Assembly (NCBI RefSeq): GCF_014698965.1
Contig: NZ_JACXAE010000134.1
Coordinates: 62,001-126,000 of the forward strand
DNA: 64,000 nt
DNA from: Iningainema tapete BLCC-T55
Lineage (GTDB): Bacteria; Cyanobacteriota; Cyanobacteriia; Cyanobacteriales; Nostocaceae
Direction: 5' to 3'
Position numbers and translations under genes: made by a program. Shown here piece by piece: positions 24,592 to 33,174 of this stretch. Each line of letters begins with the position of its first letter. Position 1 is the first letter of the stretch. Below the pieces are notes generated by a model. That model was not told the DNA's origin and did not search any database. It saw only the letters and a list, made by a program, of their open reading frames with translations.

Positions 24592-25476
24592 CTACAGCAT
24601 ATCAACTCTCTCCTTTTCAGTGTAATGAGATTTCAGAAACTGCTCAAATTCTGCTTCCGTTAAATCTTCCATTTCAGTGTCTTTCAAATGGCTGAATACA
24701 CGAGGATATTTTTGGCGATATTCTCGCTCTCTTGCTAAGAGGGTATTTTCATTTGCATTTGGATAATGAAATACTTTCACTTTGTAATCTACCAAAGGAA
24801 TTTTCAAGTGAGTCAGACATAATCGATGCTCCCTAATCCGTCTGGGAATATCAATTGCCTTTCCAACATATACGCGATTTTGCTTATGAAAAATTACATA
24901 TATGCCCCGTTGCCATCTCATCTTCTTAATTTTGTTTGGAGCATCCTTAAGCGGTATGAGATCAGTTTCTCCAGCGGCTCCAACCATATGTTCAATTTCT
25001 CGCAAGGAGGGTTCCATTCCCTGTTCAAAATTGTCAACTTCCAACAGTTGCTGTAGTTCTGCCTCTGTCTCGCGCTGATGCGGTGGTGCAGTCGGTATCA
25101 TCGGTGGTACTTTGTCTCCTTGTGCCAACGTAGTGATCAACACAATCCGATTACCGTTTTCACCCCCTGGTCGATAGACAATGGGAACACCGCGTACAAT
25201 AGTAAAGCGCTTATTGTAACTTGATCGCGTTTGTCGATAGTGTTTAGCCTTTAAGAACTCGCTTTTGAACGTGCTTGGATCAAACCGAACACCCCTAGAC
25301 AAAACACGTTTCAAGAACCGTTGAGCAAAATGTGAAGTTGGTAAAAAGCCTTGTCGCTTGAGGTACGCAGCAAACTTTTGTGCAGGGTTACGTCCTGCTT
25401 GTCCCCTTCTGTTGAACTCATCCTCATCCTCGAATTCCGAGGATTCAAATAGCTCCTGGTCAAGTAGGTAACTCAT
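24592..25476 (-). CDS. GIY-YIG nuclease-domain protein with acidic EF-rich N-terminus
   Basis: A 294-residue protein, last gene of the EF-rich operon. Residues 1-25 are rich in Glu, Phe and Asp (LFESSEFEDEDEF), like the N-termini of the first two proteins of this operon. A middle region (SHFAQRFLKRVLSRGVRFDP ... FTIVRGVPIVYRPGG) may be a small BECR/RelE-like toxin fold, but this is a weak guess. The C-terminal domain is GIY-YIG: RGIYVIFH, then NRVYVGKAIDIPRRIREH, with a candidate Glu in LAREREYRQ. It should cut nucleic acid; combined with the shared tag, it may be an effector of the operon. Confidence 0.7.
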   Translation of the reverse strand: MSYLLDQELFESSEFEDEDEFNRRGQAGRNPAQKFAAYLKRQGFLPTSHFAQRFLKRVLSRGVRFDPSTFKSEFLKAKHYRQTRSSYNKRFTIVRGVPIVYRPGGENGNRIVLITTLAQGDKVPPMIPTAPPHQRETEAELQQLLEVDNFEQGMEPSLREIEHMVGAAGETDLIPLKDAPNKIKKMRWQRGIYVIFHKQNRVYVGKAIDIPRRIREHRLCLTHLKIPLVDYKVKVFHYPNANENTLLAREREYRQKYPRVFSHLKDTEMEDLTEAEFEQFLKSHYTEKERVDML

Positions 25477-25506
25477 ATTTGGTTTCTAGTAATAAAGATA
25501 CAATGT

Positions 25507-26631
25507 CTAGCCCTGTCCCGCACTCCTCAAACCTCTATGACCATTGTTACGAGGTTCAAAAGGAACTACCCTTTGCGTATGACCACGGAAAGCAATACCC
25601 AAAGTTTCCGCACTGGTGAGCCATTCTTCGGCAACATCAGCAATTTCTCGTAGTAAGGCTTCAAACTCAGCGCGTGAAGTATTGAGGATATATTTTTGCG
25701 CTAACCAACGAATAATTGCACGCCCAGCAACTGCCATGCGATGGCGTTGAGAAGCATTTACATCTTCTTTGAAGTAGCGCAGCATGATTTCTTCTACTAC
25801 ATCCCAAGCATTATCTGCACCAAAGATTCTCTTAACATCATCTGCACCCAAGATTTTGAAGGCTTCTTCCAGTAGTTGCAGTACTTCTACCCGCAACACG
25901 GTAACATGACCGTAGGAAGACCACTTGAGGTTATTACGTAAGTCTAAACCGCCACGGCGTACAGTGGCAATACTACCAAAACTGGGATCATACGCACGTT
26001 CACGGATGACATCCGAGATTCTTTTATCACGCCAGAACTCAGCTACATTGTTAATGAAATTAGTGAACAACGTGTGAAATTGCGTATTTGGTTTGGCGTT
26101 GAGCATGGGCGGGACAGTGGTATAACCTAATACTCTGCGATAGGTTTGCATCCGCTCTTTTTGGGTGTAGCGTAAAACGCTACGTCGATCAAAACGATAC
26201 AAACCGTAAGCACCATCACCGTTAGATAATCTGACTGCGCCAGCGTTGAAAAGTTCTTGCAGTTTGCGCACGGCACGAAATACACCGACTTTCTCATGTT
26301 GGTAGAGATAGTATAAATCGGCAACTGCGAGAATGCGATCGCTTGCTACTTGCTCGTCGTAATCTTCAACGCCTTGGGGTAGGCGAGTTGCTGTTACTTT
26401 TCTAGCAGCGTCTTTACCGATACCAATTAACTCGGCTAATCCTCCATCTGGTGGTGGCGCAATTTGTGCTTGGCTTGCTAACACCTGAGAGAGCATATCC
26501 TCAATTTGCTGAGTTAGTGCATCAGCTAATTGTGGGTTCTGGATTAGTTGCGGCGCGAGTCTGTCTGCAAGGGTTTCTTTTAAAGCCGCTAAGCGATCGT
26601 ATAAATCTTGGTTTTCTCCTGTCGTTGACAT
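25507..26631 (-). CDS. Conserved-operon hypothetical protein (helical)
   Basis: A 374-residue soluble protein that I do not recognise. It is predicted almost all-helical, with blocks such as DRILAVADLYYLYQHEKVG, FRAVRKLQELFNAG and VLRVEVLQLLEEAFKILGA. There are no Cys residues, no signal peptide and no membrane segment. The gene is 30 bases upstream of the GIY-YIG gene and 190 bases downstream of the transthyretin-like gene on the same strand, so it is probably part of the same operon. Its function can only be guessed from the neighbours (structural or adaptor role). Confidence 0.6.
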   Translation of the reverse strand: MSTTGENQDLYDRLAALKETLADRLAPQLIQNPQLADALTQQIEDMLSQVLASQAQIAPPPDGGLAELIGIGKDAARKVTATRLPQGVEDYDEQVASDRILAVADLYYLYQHEKVGVFRAVRKLQELFNAGAVRLSNGDGAYGLYRFDRRSVLRYTQKERMQTYRRVLGYTTVPPMLNAKPNTQFHTLFTNFINNVAEFWRDKRISDVIRERAYDPSFGSIATVRRGGLDLRNNLKWSSYGHVTVLRVEVLQLLEEAFKILGADDVKRIFGADNAWDVVEEIMLRYFKEDVNASQRHRMAVAGRAIIRWLAQKYILNTSRAEFEALLREIADVAEEWLTSAETLGIAFRGHTQRVVPFEPRNNGHRGLRSAGQG

Positions 26632-26648
26632 AATCAGTCTCCTAGCTG

Positions 26649-26675
26649 TTAGTTATTAGTTATTAGTCGTTAGTT
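26649..26675. repeat. Heptamer tandem repeat (TTAGTTA units) in an operon spacer
   Basis: The 190-base spacer 26632-26821 holds this degenerate 7-base repeat and, near 26738-26775, an accgcagaggacgcaaagga-type sequence that is widely repeated in cyanobacterial genomes. No gene is seen here. Confidence 0.6.
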
Positions 26676-26821
26676 GTGTGTTATGAACTAATAACTATGG
26701 CGTTCCTAAATAGTTGGTGAAGTTGATTTTTTTTTGAACCGCAGAGGACGCAAAGGACGCTGAGGAAAGAGAGAGTAATAGAATTTCACAATTCAGATTG
26801 GATTGCTATAATTGCTAATTA

Positions 26822-28636
26822 CTAACCGTTTCTGCGGTTAAATATTTGGCTAATAAACTTCTTTCCTTCGGGATTTTTCAACAAATATCGGATATCTTCT
26901 AATAAGTCTTTTACATCATCTGCATCTGGCATTCTGTCACTAGTTAAAGGTGGAATCAGTTCCATTGCCAGACGTTGGACTTGATACAACTGGAATGCCA
27001 AATCTCTCATCGCACGGCGTACACCCTCGCGCTGATAGGCACTGTTGGGAACACGCACAAAAGAAGCAGCTTGCACAAGAATCATTAATCTAGTTGCTGT
27101 TTCGACGATAGATTTTGCGATTCCTAATTTGCCACCAGCAATTGCAATAGTTGGTGCTTCTTTTGTTGTCCAACTTAATGCCCATGACAACAATTTTTCT
27201 AACGTCATAGCTGGCGTTAATTGTTTAGCTTCACCTACTGTTACTTTAGTTCCATCTGGTAAAGTAAATGCTGGATCTTTGTCTTGTTCTTTTTGCGATG
27301 TAACTCCTAATCTAGCATCGCCATTGAGTAGAGGAGTTTTTGGTTCTTGTCTGGCTTTGGTGAAATCAATCCAAACAGCTTGTCTCTCAGCAGGACCGAG
27401 AAAAACACTGTCCATAATCCGATATGTTTCTTGAACTGATTCGGCAACAACTGACAAAGCTTGAGATAACAATACCAGTTGTGTTCCTAAATAAGCGCCA
27501 CCACCTGTATTTTCAATAAAGGCATTCCAACTAGTTCTGGTAGAAATTAGAGAGTCTCTGATAATCAGGAAATTGCTGAAGTTTTGTTCTTCATCAACGT
27601 TGTTAACACGCGATCGCAACAGTCCAAAAATATCAGCCAAGTCTTTTAATTGACCGCCATTCTCATCGGAATCATTATTTGCATCACCTAATAGTAGTTG
27701 GAACAAACTTTCCACTCGTTGTGCGCGGGGTCCACCTTGTGTTCCCAACTCATTAATTAACTCAACTATCTGAGTGCGGATAACTGAACGCACAGCTTCC
27801 ATATTCTGTAAATCAGCAGCAGGATTAAGCGGATAAAGTTTATCTAGTAGCCGTAAAGCATCATCTAGCAAAGTTTTGGCACGATGGTAAAGGCTAGCTT
27901 GCGCCCCACTCACTGTTCCCCCTAATTCAGTTTGGGTAGTGCTATAGCCGCAAGGAGTCCATTTATATGTGATGCGTCCGTTAATTTCTTCGGGAGTAAA
28001 GGTTTTATTTAGTAAATCTACGAGTGCTTTTGGGTCATCTTGAGGATTTCTACACAGTACTTGACCTAGAGCGTTGTCTAAAATCTGCTGTAAAGAACCT
28101 CCAGTAGTATCCGTAGGAACTAAACTTGCATTACGGCTTGAGTAAATTGGAGCAACTTGCTCTATTGTCGGTAAGATATCAATTACCTGATCTTTATACT
28201 CTTGAAATCCATTTACTGTGTTGGGTGGGTTTACTATTTCAGGAACTATCCCTGCTTTCTCAATAGTAATTGAGTATTCAGTTTTTTCTCCATTCAACTG
28301 CACAGGTAAAACGAGATTTGTGAACAATTGAGACTGCTCAAATACAACAAGTTTATATTTCCAAATAATACCAGGAAAGTCTACTTCTACAGTGTGACCC
28401 AGTAATTCTTTACCACGATAAACTTCAAAATAAACATCTGGTATCCAGTCTATTTCTTCACTATCATTAATGAAATCTTCGTCGGAAAACTCGATTTCAA
28501 AAATACCACTTAAATTGGTTTTATCGCTACCAAGGCGGTCATCTAATTTCTCATGTTTATCCCACGCCTCGACTCTTACCCCTACCTCAACGGTTGAATT
28601 CTTTGAAACTTTACCTTGAATTCGATAATTTGTCAT
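26822..28636 (-). CDS. Transthyretin-like N-terminal domain protein, otherwise helical
   Basis: A 604-residue protein. Residues 1-120 resemble a transthyretin-like/prealbumin beta-sandwich: VRVEAWDKHEKLDDRLGSD, then LSGIFEIEFSDEDF and DVYFEVYRGKELLGHT, which is the usual RVEAWD..TNxxGxFEI..PDVYFEVY pattern. The remaining 480 residues are mostly helical with a Thr/Pro-rich start and no membrane segment or signal peptide. Six bases separate it from the metallopeptidase gene upstream, showing tight operon structure. Its enzymatic function is not known; a scaffold role in a surface or secretion complex fits the context, by inference. Confidence 0.65.
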   Translation of the reverse strand: MTNYRIQGKVSKNSTVEVGVRVEAWDKHEKLDDRLGSDKTNLSGIFEIEFSDEDFINDSEEIDWIPDVYFEVYRGKELLGHTVEVDFPGIIWKYKLVVFEQSQLFTNLVLPVQLNGEKTEYSITIEKAGIVPEIVNPPNTVNGFQEYKDQVIDILPTIEQVAPIYSSRNASLVPTDTTGGSLQQILDNALGQVLCRNPQDDPKALVDLLNKTFTPEEINGRITYKWTPCGYSTTQTELGGTVSGAQASLYHRAKTLLDDALRLLDKLYPLNPAADLQNMEAVRSVIRTQIVELINELGTQGGPRAQRVESLFQLLLGDANNDSDENGGQLKDLADIFGLLRSRVNNVDEEQNFSNFLIIRDSLISTRTSWNAFIENTGGGAYLGTQLVLLSQALSVVAESVQETYRIMDSVFLGPAERQAVWIDFTKARQEPKTPLLNGDARLGVTSQKEQDKDPAFTLPDGTKVTVGEAKQLTPAMTLEKLLSWALSWTTKEAPTIAIAGGKLGIAKSIVETATRLMILVQAASFVRVPNSAYQREGVRRAMRDLAFQLYQVQRLAMELIPPLTSDRMPDADDVKDLLEDIRYLLKNPEGKKFISQIFNRRNG

Positions 28637-28642
28637 TGTTTT

Positions 28643-30013
28643 CTATCTCCTTGCCAGCGCCTTATAGAAGTTTTGCGTAATTACTTTCGGCTCTGCTAAT
28701 CGCCTATCCAGTGCCGATCTCGACGCCCCAATTAAAAACCGTTCGGGAATTATTCCCGGATCGTTCCCCGCCGCTAGCCGTTCTCCTGCTTCGTCAATCA
28801 TTAACTGATGCTGTCGTTTAAATCCTGTTACCTCAGCTAAGGTTTTACCGCCAAGCTCGTCGTATGGGGTGTAGCAAATAGTATCAACTACTAAACGATT
28901 AGCTTTGCTGAAAGTTGCCAAGATTTCTTCAGGAATATTACCAGCACGGGGGTTAGGATAAATACTCTGCCAAATACTGTTGTAGTTGTTGGCAGCTTTT
29001 AAGAAACCCATCCGGCGCAGTAACTCGGTGCTGATGAAAACTCGTAGATAAGGGATGGGATGTGGTGCTCCTGGGTGGAAATGAAGGGTAGCTTGGGGAG
29101 AACGAGAGGCAATGTCCATCAGTGAAGCTACTATATAAGGACCACCCAGTAATAACCCAGACATATCGGCAAAGGTTTCGCTATGCCAACGAGTCCAAGT
29201 GGCAGCAACAAATTTGCTCATCCCGGCTTGCATGAGACGCTTGGCAATTGCATGGGGAATTTTCTGCCGCAGTTTTAAATCTGTTTGCAGGTTATGGGAA
29301 ACTTCATGCAATATTGCCCCTAATGTCCACGGATTGACTAGCCGATGATAGGGCAGTTGAATTAACGGAAAGGGATTAATCTGTTGACTGAGTTTGGTGA
29401 GGGGAATGCCGCGCCGAAAGGTTGCTGGAGAAAAGCCAGTTTTCATGTAGGAAAATGGCGCTGGGGCAGGAATTGATCTGGCTTTCCCCAAACCCATGTA
29501 TATATATTGATAGCAATCTAAGGCTATGCGATCGCACGCTAACAACCAGTTACCAAATTGAGATTGTCTTTGTCCGAACAACTCGAAATAGAAATCCCAA
29601 ATTTGTTCAATCGCTCGTACCAAGTTATGCGCCCGATCTTTGTGGCTGATTAGTTTTTGCAACAAAGCGGTATCCGGATTGTGAATTGCCTCATCAGCGC
29701 TTTTTGCCACTGTTTTTGAGACTTGCTGCAAATGCGATCGCAACTGAAGAATTAGTTGATTTACCGCATCAATATGGGCATCGCTGGGACTAGCGGGATC
29801 TATACCAAACTCGTTGTGTCGAAAAGGACGCAATGCTGCTGCGTGCCTGGTGACATTCAGCGCCTGTACCCGCAACCAAGGGTTTAGATTTGGTGGTTCT
29901 ACGAACGTAGTCCTGGGACTAGTAGTTTGATACAACCTAGATGCCACGTTGCTCGAATCACCCCAATCATCCGCTGCGTTTTCTAAAGTCAGCGTTTCAA
30001 ACAGTCCGTTCAT
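28643..30013 (-). CDS. HEXXH zinc metallopeptidase of the EF-rich operon
   Basis: A 456-residue protein with an HEVSH zinc site near residue 236 (LGAILHEVSHNLQ) and a downstream HSETFADMSGLLLGG block about 40 residues later, whose Glu is a candidate third ligand (gluzincin-type). There is no signal peptide. I do not recognise the peptidase family. It starts with ATG at 30013 (MNGLFETLTL), preferred to the TTG at 30031. It is the only obvious enzyme of the operon besides the GIY-YIG protein, and could mature the EF-tagged proteins or act on an outside target. Confidence 0.68.
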   Translation of the reverse strand: MNGLFETLTLENAADDWGDSSNVASRLYQTTSPRTTFVEPPNLNPWLRVQALNVTRHAAALRPFRHNEFGIDPASPSDAHIDAVNQLILQLRSHLQQVSKTVAKSADEAIHNPDTALLQKLISHKDRAHNLVRAIEQIWDFYFELFGQRQSQFGNWLLACDRIALDCYQYIYMGLGKARSIPAPAPFSYMKTGFSPATFRRGIPLTKLSQQINPFPLIQLPYHRLVNPWTLGAILHEVSHNLQTDLKLRQKIPHAIAKRLMQAGMSKFVAATWTRWHSETFADMSGLLLGGPYIVASLMDIASRSPQATLHFHPGAPHPIPYLRVFISTELLRRMGFLKAANNYNSIWQSIYPNPRAGNIPEEILATFSKANRLVVDTICYTPYDELGGKTLAEVTGFKRQHQLMIDEAGERLAAGNDPGIIPERFLIGASRSALDRRLAEPKVITQNFYKALARR

Positions 30014-30065
30014 AACTTTTTTTGATATCAAGCTTGACTTTTTTCCAAATTTGTGGTTATAAACC

Positions 30066-30788
30066 CTACGTTCTGGAGTTTCGACGGCATTGGCAACACT
30101 TTTTGCTGTGAATCACGCGCGATCGCTTCATGACATTAGCAGCTACTCTCGGTTTACCCAAAACCTGAGCAGTTTGACGCGCCAAAGTTTGTACAGCAGA
30201 CTTTTGTGTAATTGGTTGACCCTTCGCCACCTGACGAGCCAAATTACCCACCGTACCTTGTACAATCCGTGGCATAGCTTTCAGCAGTGGACGGGTGGTA
30301 GGACTGCGGTACAGAGAGCGTCCAATTTTCGCTGCCCCTTGAATCAGTCTTGGTGCTACTTTGGGGATGATTTTACTAGCAGCAGCTTTAGCGATTCCCG
30401 GCAATAGTTTAGCGGCTAGGGGAATTAATGCACCCAGAAAAGCTTCAGCTTCAGCTTCACTCTCACTGTTAGCTGCCATGTGTCCCAAATGTTCCATCAA
30501 AGTTTCATACTCGCTTGCCTGAGCTAATTCAAACTCACTTTCAAACTCGTATTCACCCTCACCTAACAAACCACCAATTGTTCCCAAAAATGGTTCTCGC
30601 TCATTCTCAAACTCAAATTCATTGTCTCCCTCACCAAGTAAGCTACCAACAGCGTTAATTGCCTTGGGTGCAACTTTGCTCAATAAGTTGCCTAAAAATT
30701 CTTCATTTTCATACTCACTTTCCGATATATTCTCAAATTCCCATTCAAATTCTCGGTCTAAACCATTTTCCAATTCATATTGATACAT
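30066..30788 (-). CDS. EF/EY-rich protein 2 of the operon
   Basis: A 240-residue protein with two parts. The first half is acidic and aromatic (REFEWEFENISESEYENEEF; EFELAQASEYETL; ANSESEAEAEAFLGA). The second half is basic and helical (RSLYRSPTTRPLLKAMPRIV, ARQVAKGQPITQ, LARQTAQVLG) and parallels that of the next protein upstream, so the two are paralogues. The C-terminus ends in a CCQCRR cluster. No signal peptide or membrane anchor is visible, although Gly/Ala-rich stretches (PGIAKAAASKIIP) could insert in membranes. No known family comes to mind. Confidence 0.65.
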   Translation of the reverse strand: MYQYELENGLDREFEWEFENISESEYENEEFLGNLLSKVAPKAINAVGSLLGEGDNEFEFENEREPFLGTIGGLLGEGEYEFESEFELAQASEYETLMEHLGHMAANSESEAEAEAFLGALIPLAAKLLPGIAKAAASKIIPKVAPRLIQGAAKIGRSLYRSPTTRPLLKAMPRIVQGTVGNLARQVAKGQPITQKSAVQTLARQTAQVLGKPRVAANVMKRSRVIHSKKCCQCRRNSRT

Positions 30789-30819
30789 AGCTTTACTTCT
30801 CCTTGATGGAATACGATTC

Positions 30820-31665
30820 TTAATTACTCATTGCTCTTTTAGTTGGAGCAGGCTTTTTAGCTTTGCGTCCTTCTTGAGAAGAACGCATCAAAGTTTGAGC
30901 AACAGTGGTGGGATTACTTAATACCTTTTGGGTATGAGCAGCCATTACACGGGCTGCAACTCGCGGATTAACGGGCTGTCCTTTTTTTGCCTGCTTCACA
31001 AGCGTTTTGCTCGTTCTATCAACAATTGAAGGAATTACTTTTACCAGTGGACGAGTCGAGGGAGATTTACGTAAGGTGCGTGTTAAGAGAACTGAACCTC
31101 GAATCAGATGGGGGGTAACTTGGCGTATAGCAGGTGAAGTGAGGGGAATAATTCTGGCAGTGAAAGCCCCGGCGTAGCCTTCAGCTTCGGCTTCGCTTTC
31201 CACTTTGCTAGCAGCAGTTGCGAGAGCTTCGGTGAGAGCTTCATATTGTGGTACATTCTCGTACTCGTACTCACTCGTCATTTCCCCAGTCCATTCGTAC
31301 TCACTCTCAAATTCGCTGGTTAATTCGTACTCAGATTCGCTTTCTCTTGCTAACTGACGAGCGATCGCACCCAGTGCTGCACCAGCAGCCGGACCACCAA
31401 TAGCTGTACCCACAGCGCCTGCAGCTATTGGTGCTATCTTTTTCAGTACGGGAAATAGTTTGCGACCTAGTTGGCGAATTTTAATGAACTCTTCGCTTTC
31501 ATACTCGTTTTCATACTCGCCTTCGCCCAAGCCCAACATATTACCTACTGAGCCAAGAAATTCTTCATTTTCATACTCACTTTCAAACTCGTTAGAGTAT
31601 TCACTTTCAAATTCGTCTTCAAATTCGTTTTCAAATTCATGTTGCATGGTTTCTCCGTCCAACAT
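30820..31665 (-). CDS. EF/EY-rich protein 1 of the operon
   Basis: First gene of the operon, 281 residues. The N-terminus is a low-complexity run of Glu alternating with Phe/Tyr (EFENEFEDEFESEYSNEF type). A Gly/Ala-rich hydrophobic stretch follows (IAAGAVGTAIGGPAAGAAL), then a second EF/EY block and a basic helical tail (RKSPSTRPLVKVIPSIV, KQAKKGQPVNPRVAARVMAA) shared with EF-protein 2. The start at 31665 is backed by a strong Shine-Dalgarno (AAGGAG, about 8 bases upstream). The acidic-aromatic tag and basic tail suggest electrostatic self-assembly, an inference only. Confidence 0.68.
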   Translation of the reverse strand: MLDGETMQHEFENEFEDEFESEYSNEFESEYENEEFLGSVGNMLGLGEGEYENEYESEEFIKIRQLGRKLFPVLKKIAPIAAGAVGTAIGGPAAGAALGAIARQLARESESEYELTSEFESEYEWTGEMTSEYEYENVPQYEALTEALATAASKVESEAEAEGYAGAFTARIIPLTSPAIRQVTPHLIRGSVLLTRTLRKSPSTRPLVKVIPSIVDRTSKTLVKQAKKGQPVNPRVAARVMAAHTQKVLSNPTTVAQTLMRSSQEGRKAKKPAPTKRAMSN

Positions 31666-31782
31666 TTTTTCACTCCTTGGATGAGAATGCTTACAGTTTC
31701 CAGGTATAACTGCTGTTGCAAGTTAATCACCAGTCACTTTTTTTGAGGAAACACATTTTTGGTAGCTCATTTGAGCTACAAC

Positions 31783-31815
31783 AGAAACCCGGTTTCTTCA
31801 AGAAACCGGGTTTCT
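31783..31815. repeat. 15-3-15 perfect hairpin (AGAAACCCGG type)
   Basis: Two perfect 15-base arms (AGAAACCCGGTTTCT and complement) around a 3-base loop, in the 352-base divergent spacer between the EF-rich operon and the LuxR-type gene. The same architecture occurs at 45341-45373 and, with a tail, at 52651-52685. Confidence 0.85.
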
Positions 31816-32017
31816 AGCTGTTAAAGGTCTGTTATAAAAGGTTAGATTAATCTATTTTTGCTAGCAAACTAATAGTACCCATAGGGGTCATTGCATAAGT
31901 TTTCTGTAATAGCTGTAATGAATTTATGACTTAAAAAAAATTTATGTATTGATTGCGTAATATTTGTTTCATAGTTTGAATAAATTTTTAGTAAACTTTC
32001 AAGGATCAGTAGTAGCA

Positions 32018-32446
32018 ATGAAAACCTCAAACAAGAGCAAAGTTACTCCAACTGAGCATCAGGCTGTTTTGAAGTTAGATCAAGAAGCACTATTGCAGAG
32101 TCTAGTTAGACAAGTTGCAACTTCTCAAGAGAGCAAGCTACTTCCCATTAATGAACTGATGGTGAATGAAGTAATTTTGGAATCTGATGTAGATGGCGTA
32201 CACTACTGTTTAGTACGTTGTTGTCCTCAATCTCAAGAAAAAATTAACCTTAGTCCCCGCGAACAGGCGATCGCCAAATTAGTTGCACAAGGTTTTCCCA
32301 ATAAATTGATTGGTAGCAGCCTACACATTAGCCCTTGGACAGTCGCCACCCACATCCGCCGTATTTTTGTCAAGCTTGGTGTCAGTTCCCGAACAGCCAT
32401 GATTACTCGCCTACTAGAGTTCAATCTGCTACATCTCAATGACTGA
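32018..32446 (+). CDS. LuxR-type (GerE) DNA-binding regulator
   Basis: A 142-residue protein with a C-terminal LuxR/GerE helix-turn-helix: NLSPREQAIAKLVAQGFPNK, LIGSSLHISPWTVATHIRRI and FVKLGVSSRTAMITRLL. The first 80 residues are not a recognisable receiver or autoinducer domain, so it may respond to protein level or an unknown ligand. It reads away from the EF-rich operon, the natural position for its regulator. ATG at 32018 follows AAGGA; an in-frame TTG at 31964 is less likely. Confidence 0.85.
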   Translation: MKTSNKSKVTPTEHQAVLKLDQEALLQSLVRQVATSQESKLLPINELMVNEVILESDVDGVHYCLVRCCPQSQEKINLSPREQAIAKLVAQGFPNKLIGSSLHISPWTVATHIRRIFVKLGVSSRTAMITRLLEFNLLHLND

Positions 32447-32700
32447 TGATACAACACCCAGCCGCAAGTGGACGTTTATGGCTATTTTAAGCTAAAGTTG
32501 TAATGAGTTTGTTTTAGATTAAGGTGTGTCAACGCAACTGTCATAAAATGCAAACACTTTTTTTACCCTAGCTGGTAATTCATACAGCAAACAAGCGCAA
32601 AAACACAGCTAGATGAGAAATATGAGGTGTAAAACCTTTAGATATATAAAATAACAAACTTTCTCAAGGGCAAAATCTCCCCAAATTAAAAGACTAAAAT

Positions 32701-33147
32701 ATGCAAAAACAAGCGGTATCGACAAAACCAATTCGTTCCCTTGAAGATGCTCTAGAGCAGTGTCAATCATTAGGTATGCGTGTCAGTCGTCAACGGCGCT
32801 TTATTCTCGAACTGCTTTGGCGTGAACAAGAGCATCTATCGGCTAGAGAAATTTATGATCGTCTTAACCAGCAAGGCAAGGCGATCGGTCATACTTCTGT
32901 ATATCAAAATTTAGAAGCGTTATCAACTCAAGGTATAATTGAGTGCATTGAGCGCTGCGACGGACGTTTATATGGCAATATCAGTGATTCTCACAGCCAT
33001 GTTCACTGTTTAGATACAAACCAAATTATAGATGTCCATGTGAATCTGCCAGAGGAATTTGTTCGCCAAATTGAAGAACAAACAGGAGTAAAGATTACAG
33101 ATTATAGTATTAATTTTTACGGCAATCGTAACTTAAAAGAAAGTTAG
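32701..33147 (+). CDS. furC: Fur-family regulator, FurC/PerR type
   Basis: A 148-residue Fur-superfamily repressor, close in pattern to Anabaena FurC (PerR), the peroxide-sensing regulator. Marks are LGMRVSRQRRFILELLWREQ, EHLSAREIYDRLNQQGKAIG, HTSVYQNLEALSTQGIIE and the metal-site HSHVHC. C-terminal CXXC pairs typical of FurA and Zur are absent (a single Cys in HVHC), fitting PerR-like proteins. It should control oxidative stress genes. The 254-base upstream spacer contains its A+T-rich promoter region but no clear motif. Confidence 0.8.
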   Translation: MQKQAVSTKPIRSLEDALEQCQSLGMRVSRQRRFILELLWREQEHLSAREIYDRLNQQGKAIGHTSVYQNLEALSTQGIIECIERCDGRLYGNISDSHSHVHCLDTNQIIDVHVNLPEEFVRQIEEQTGVKITDYSINFYGNRNLKES

Positions 33148-33174
33148 TTTTTTGTAGTTGCGATCAATCTGCAA

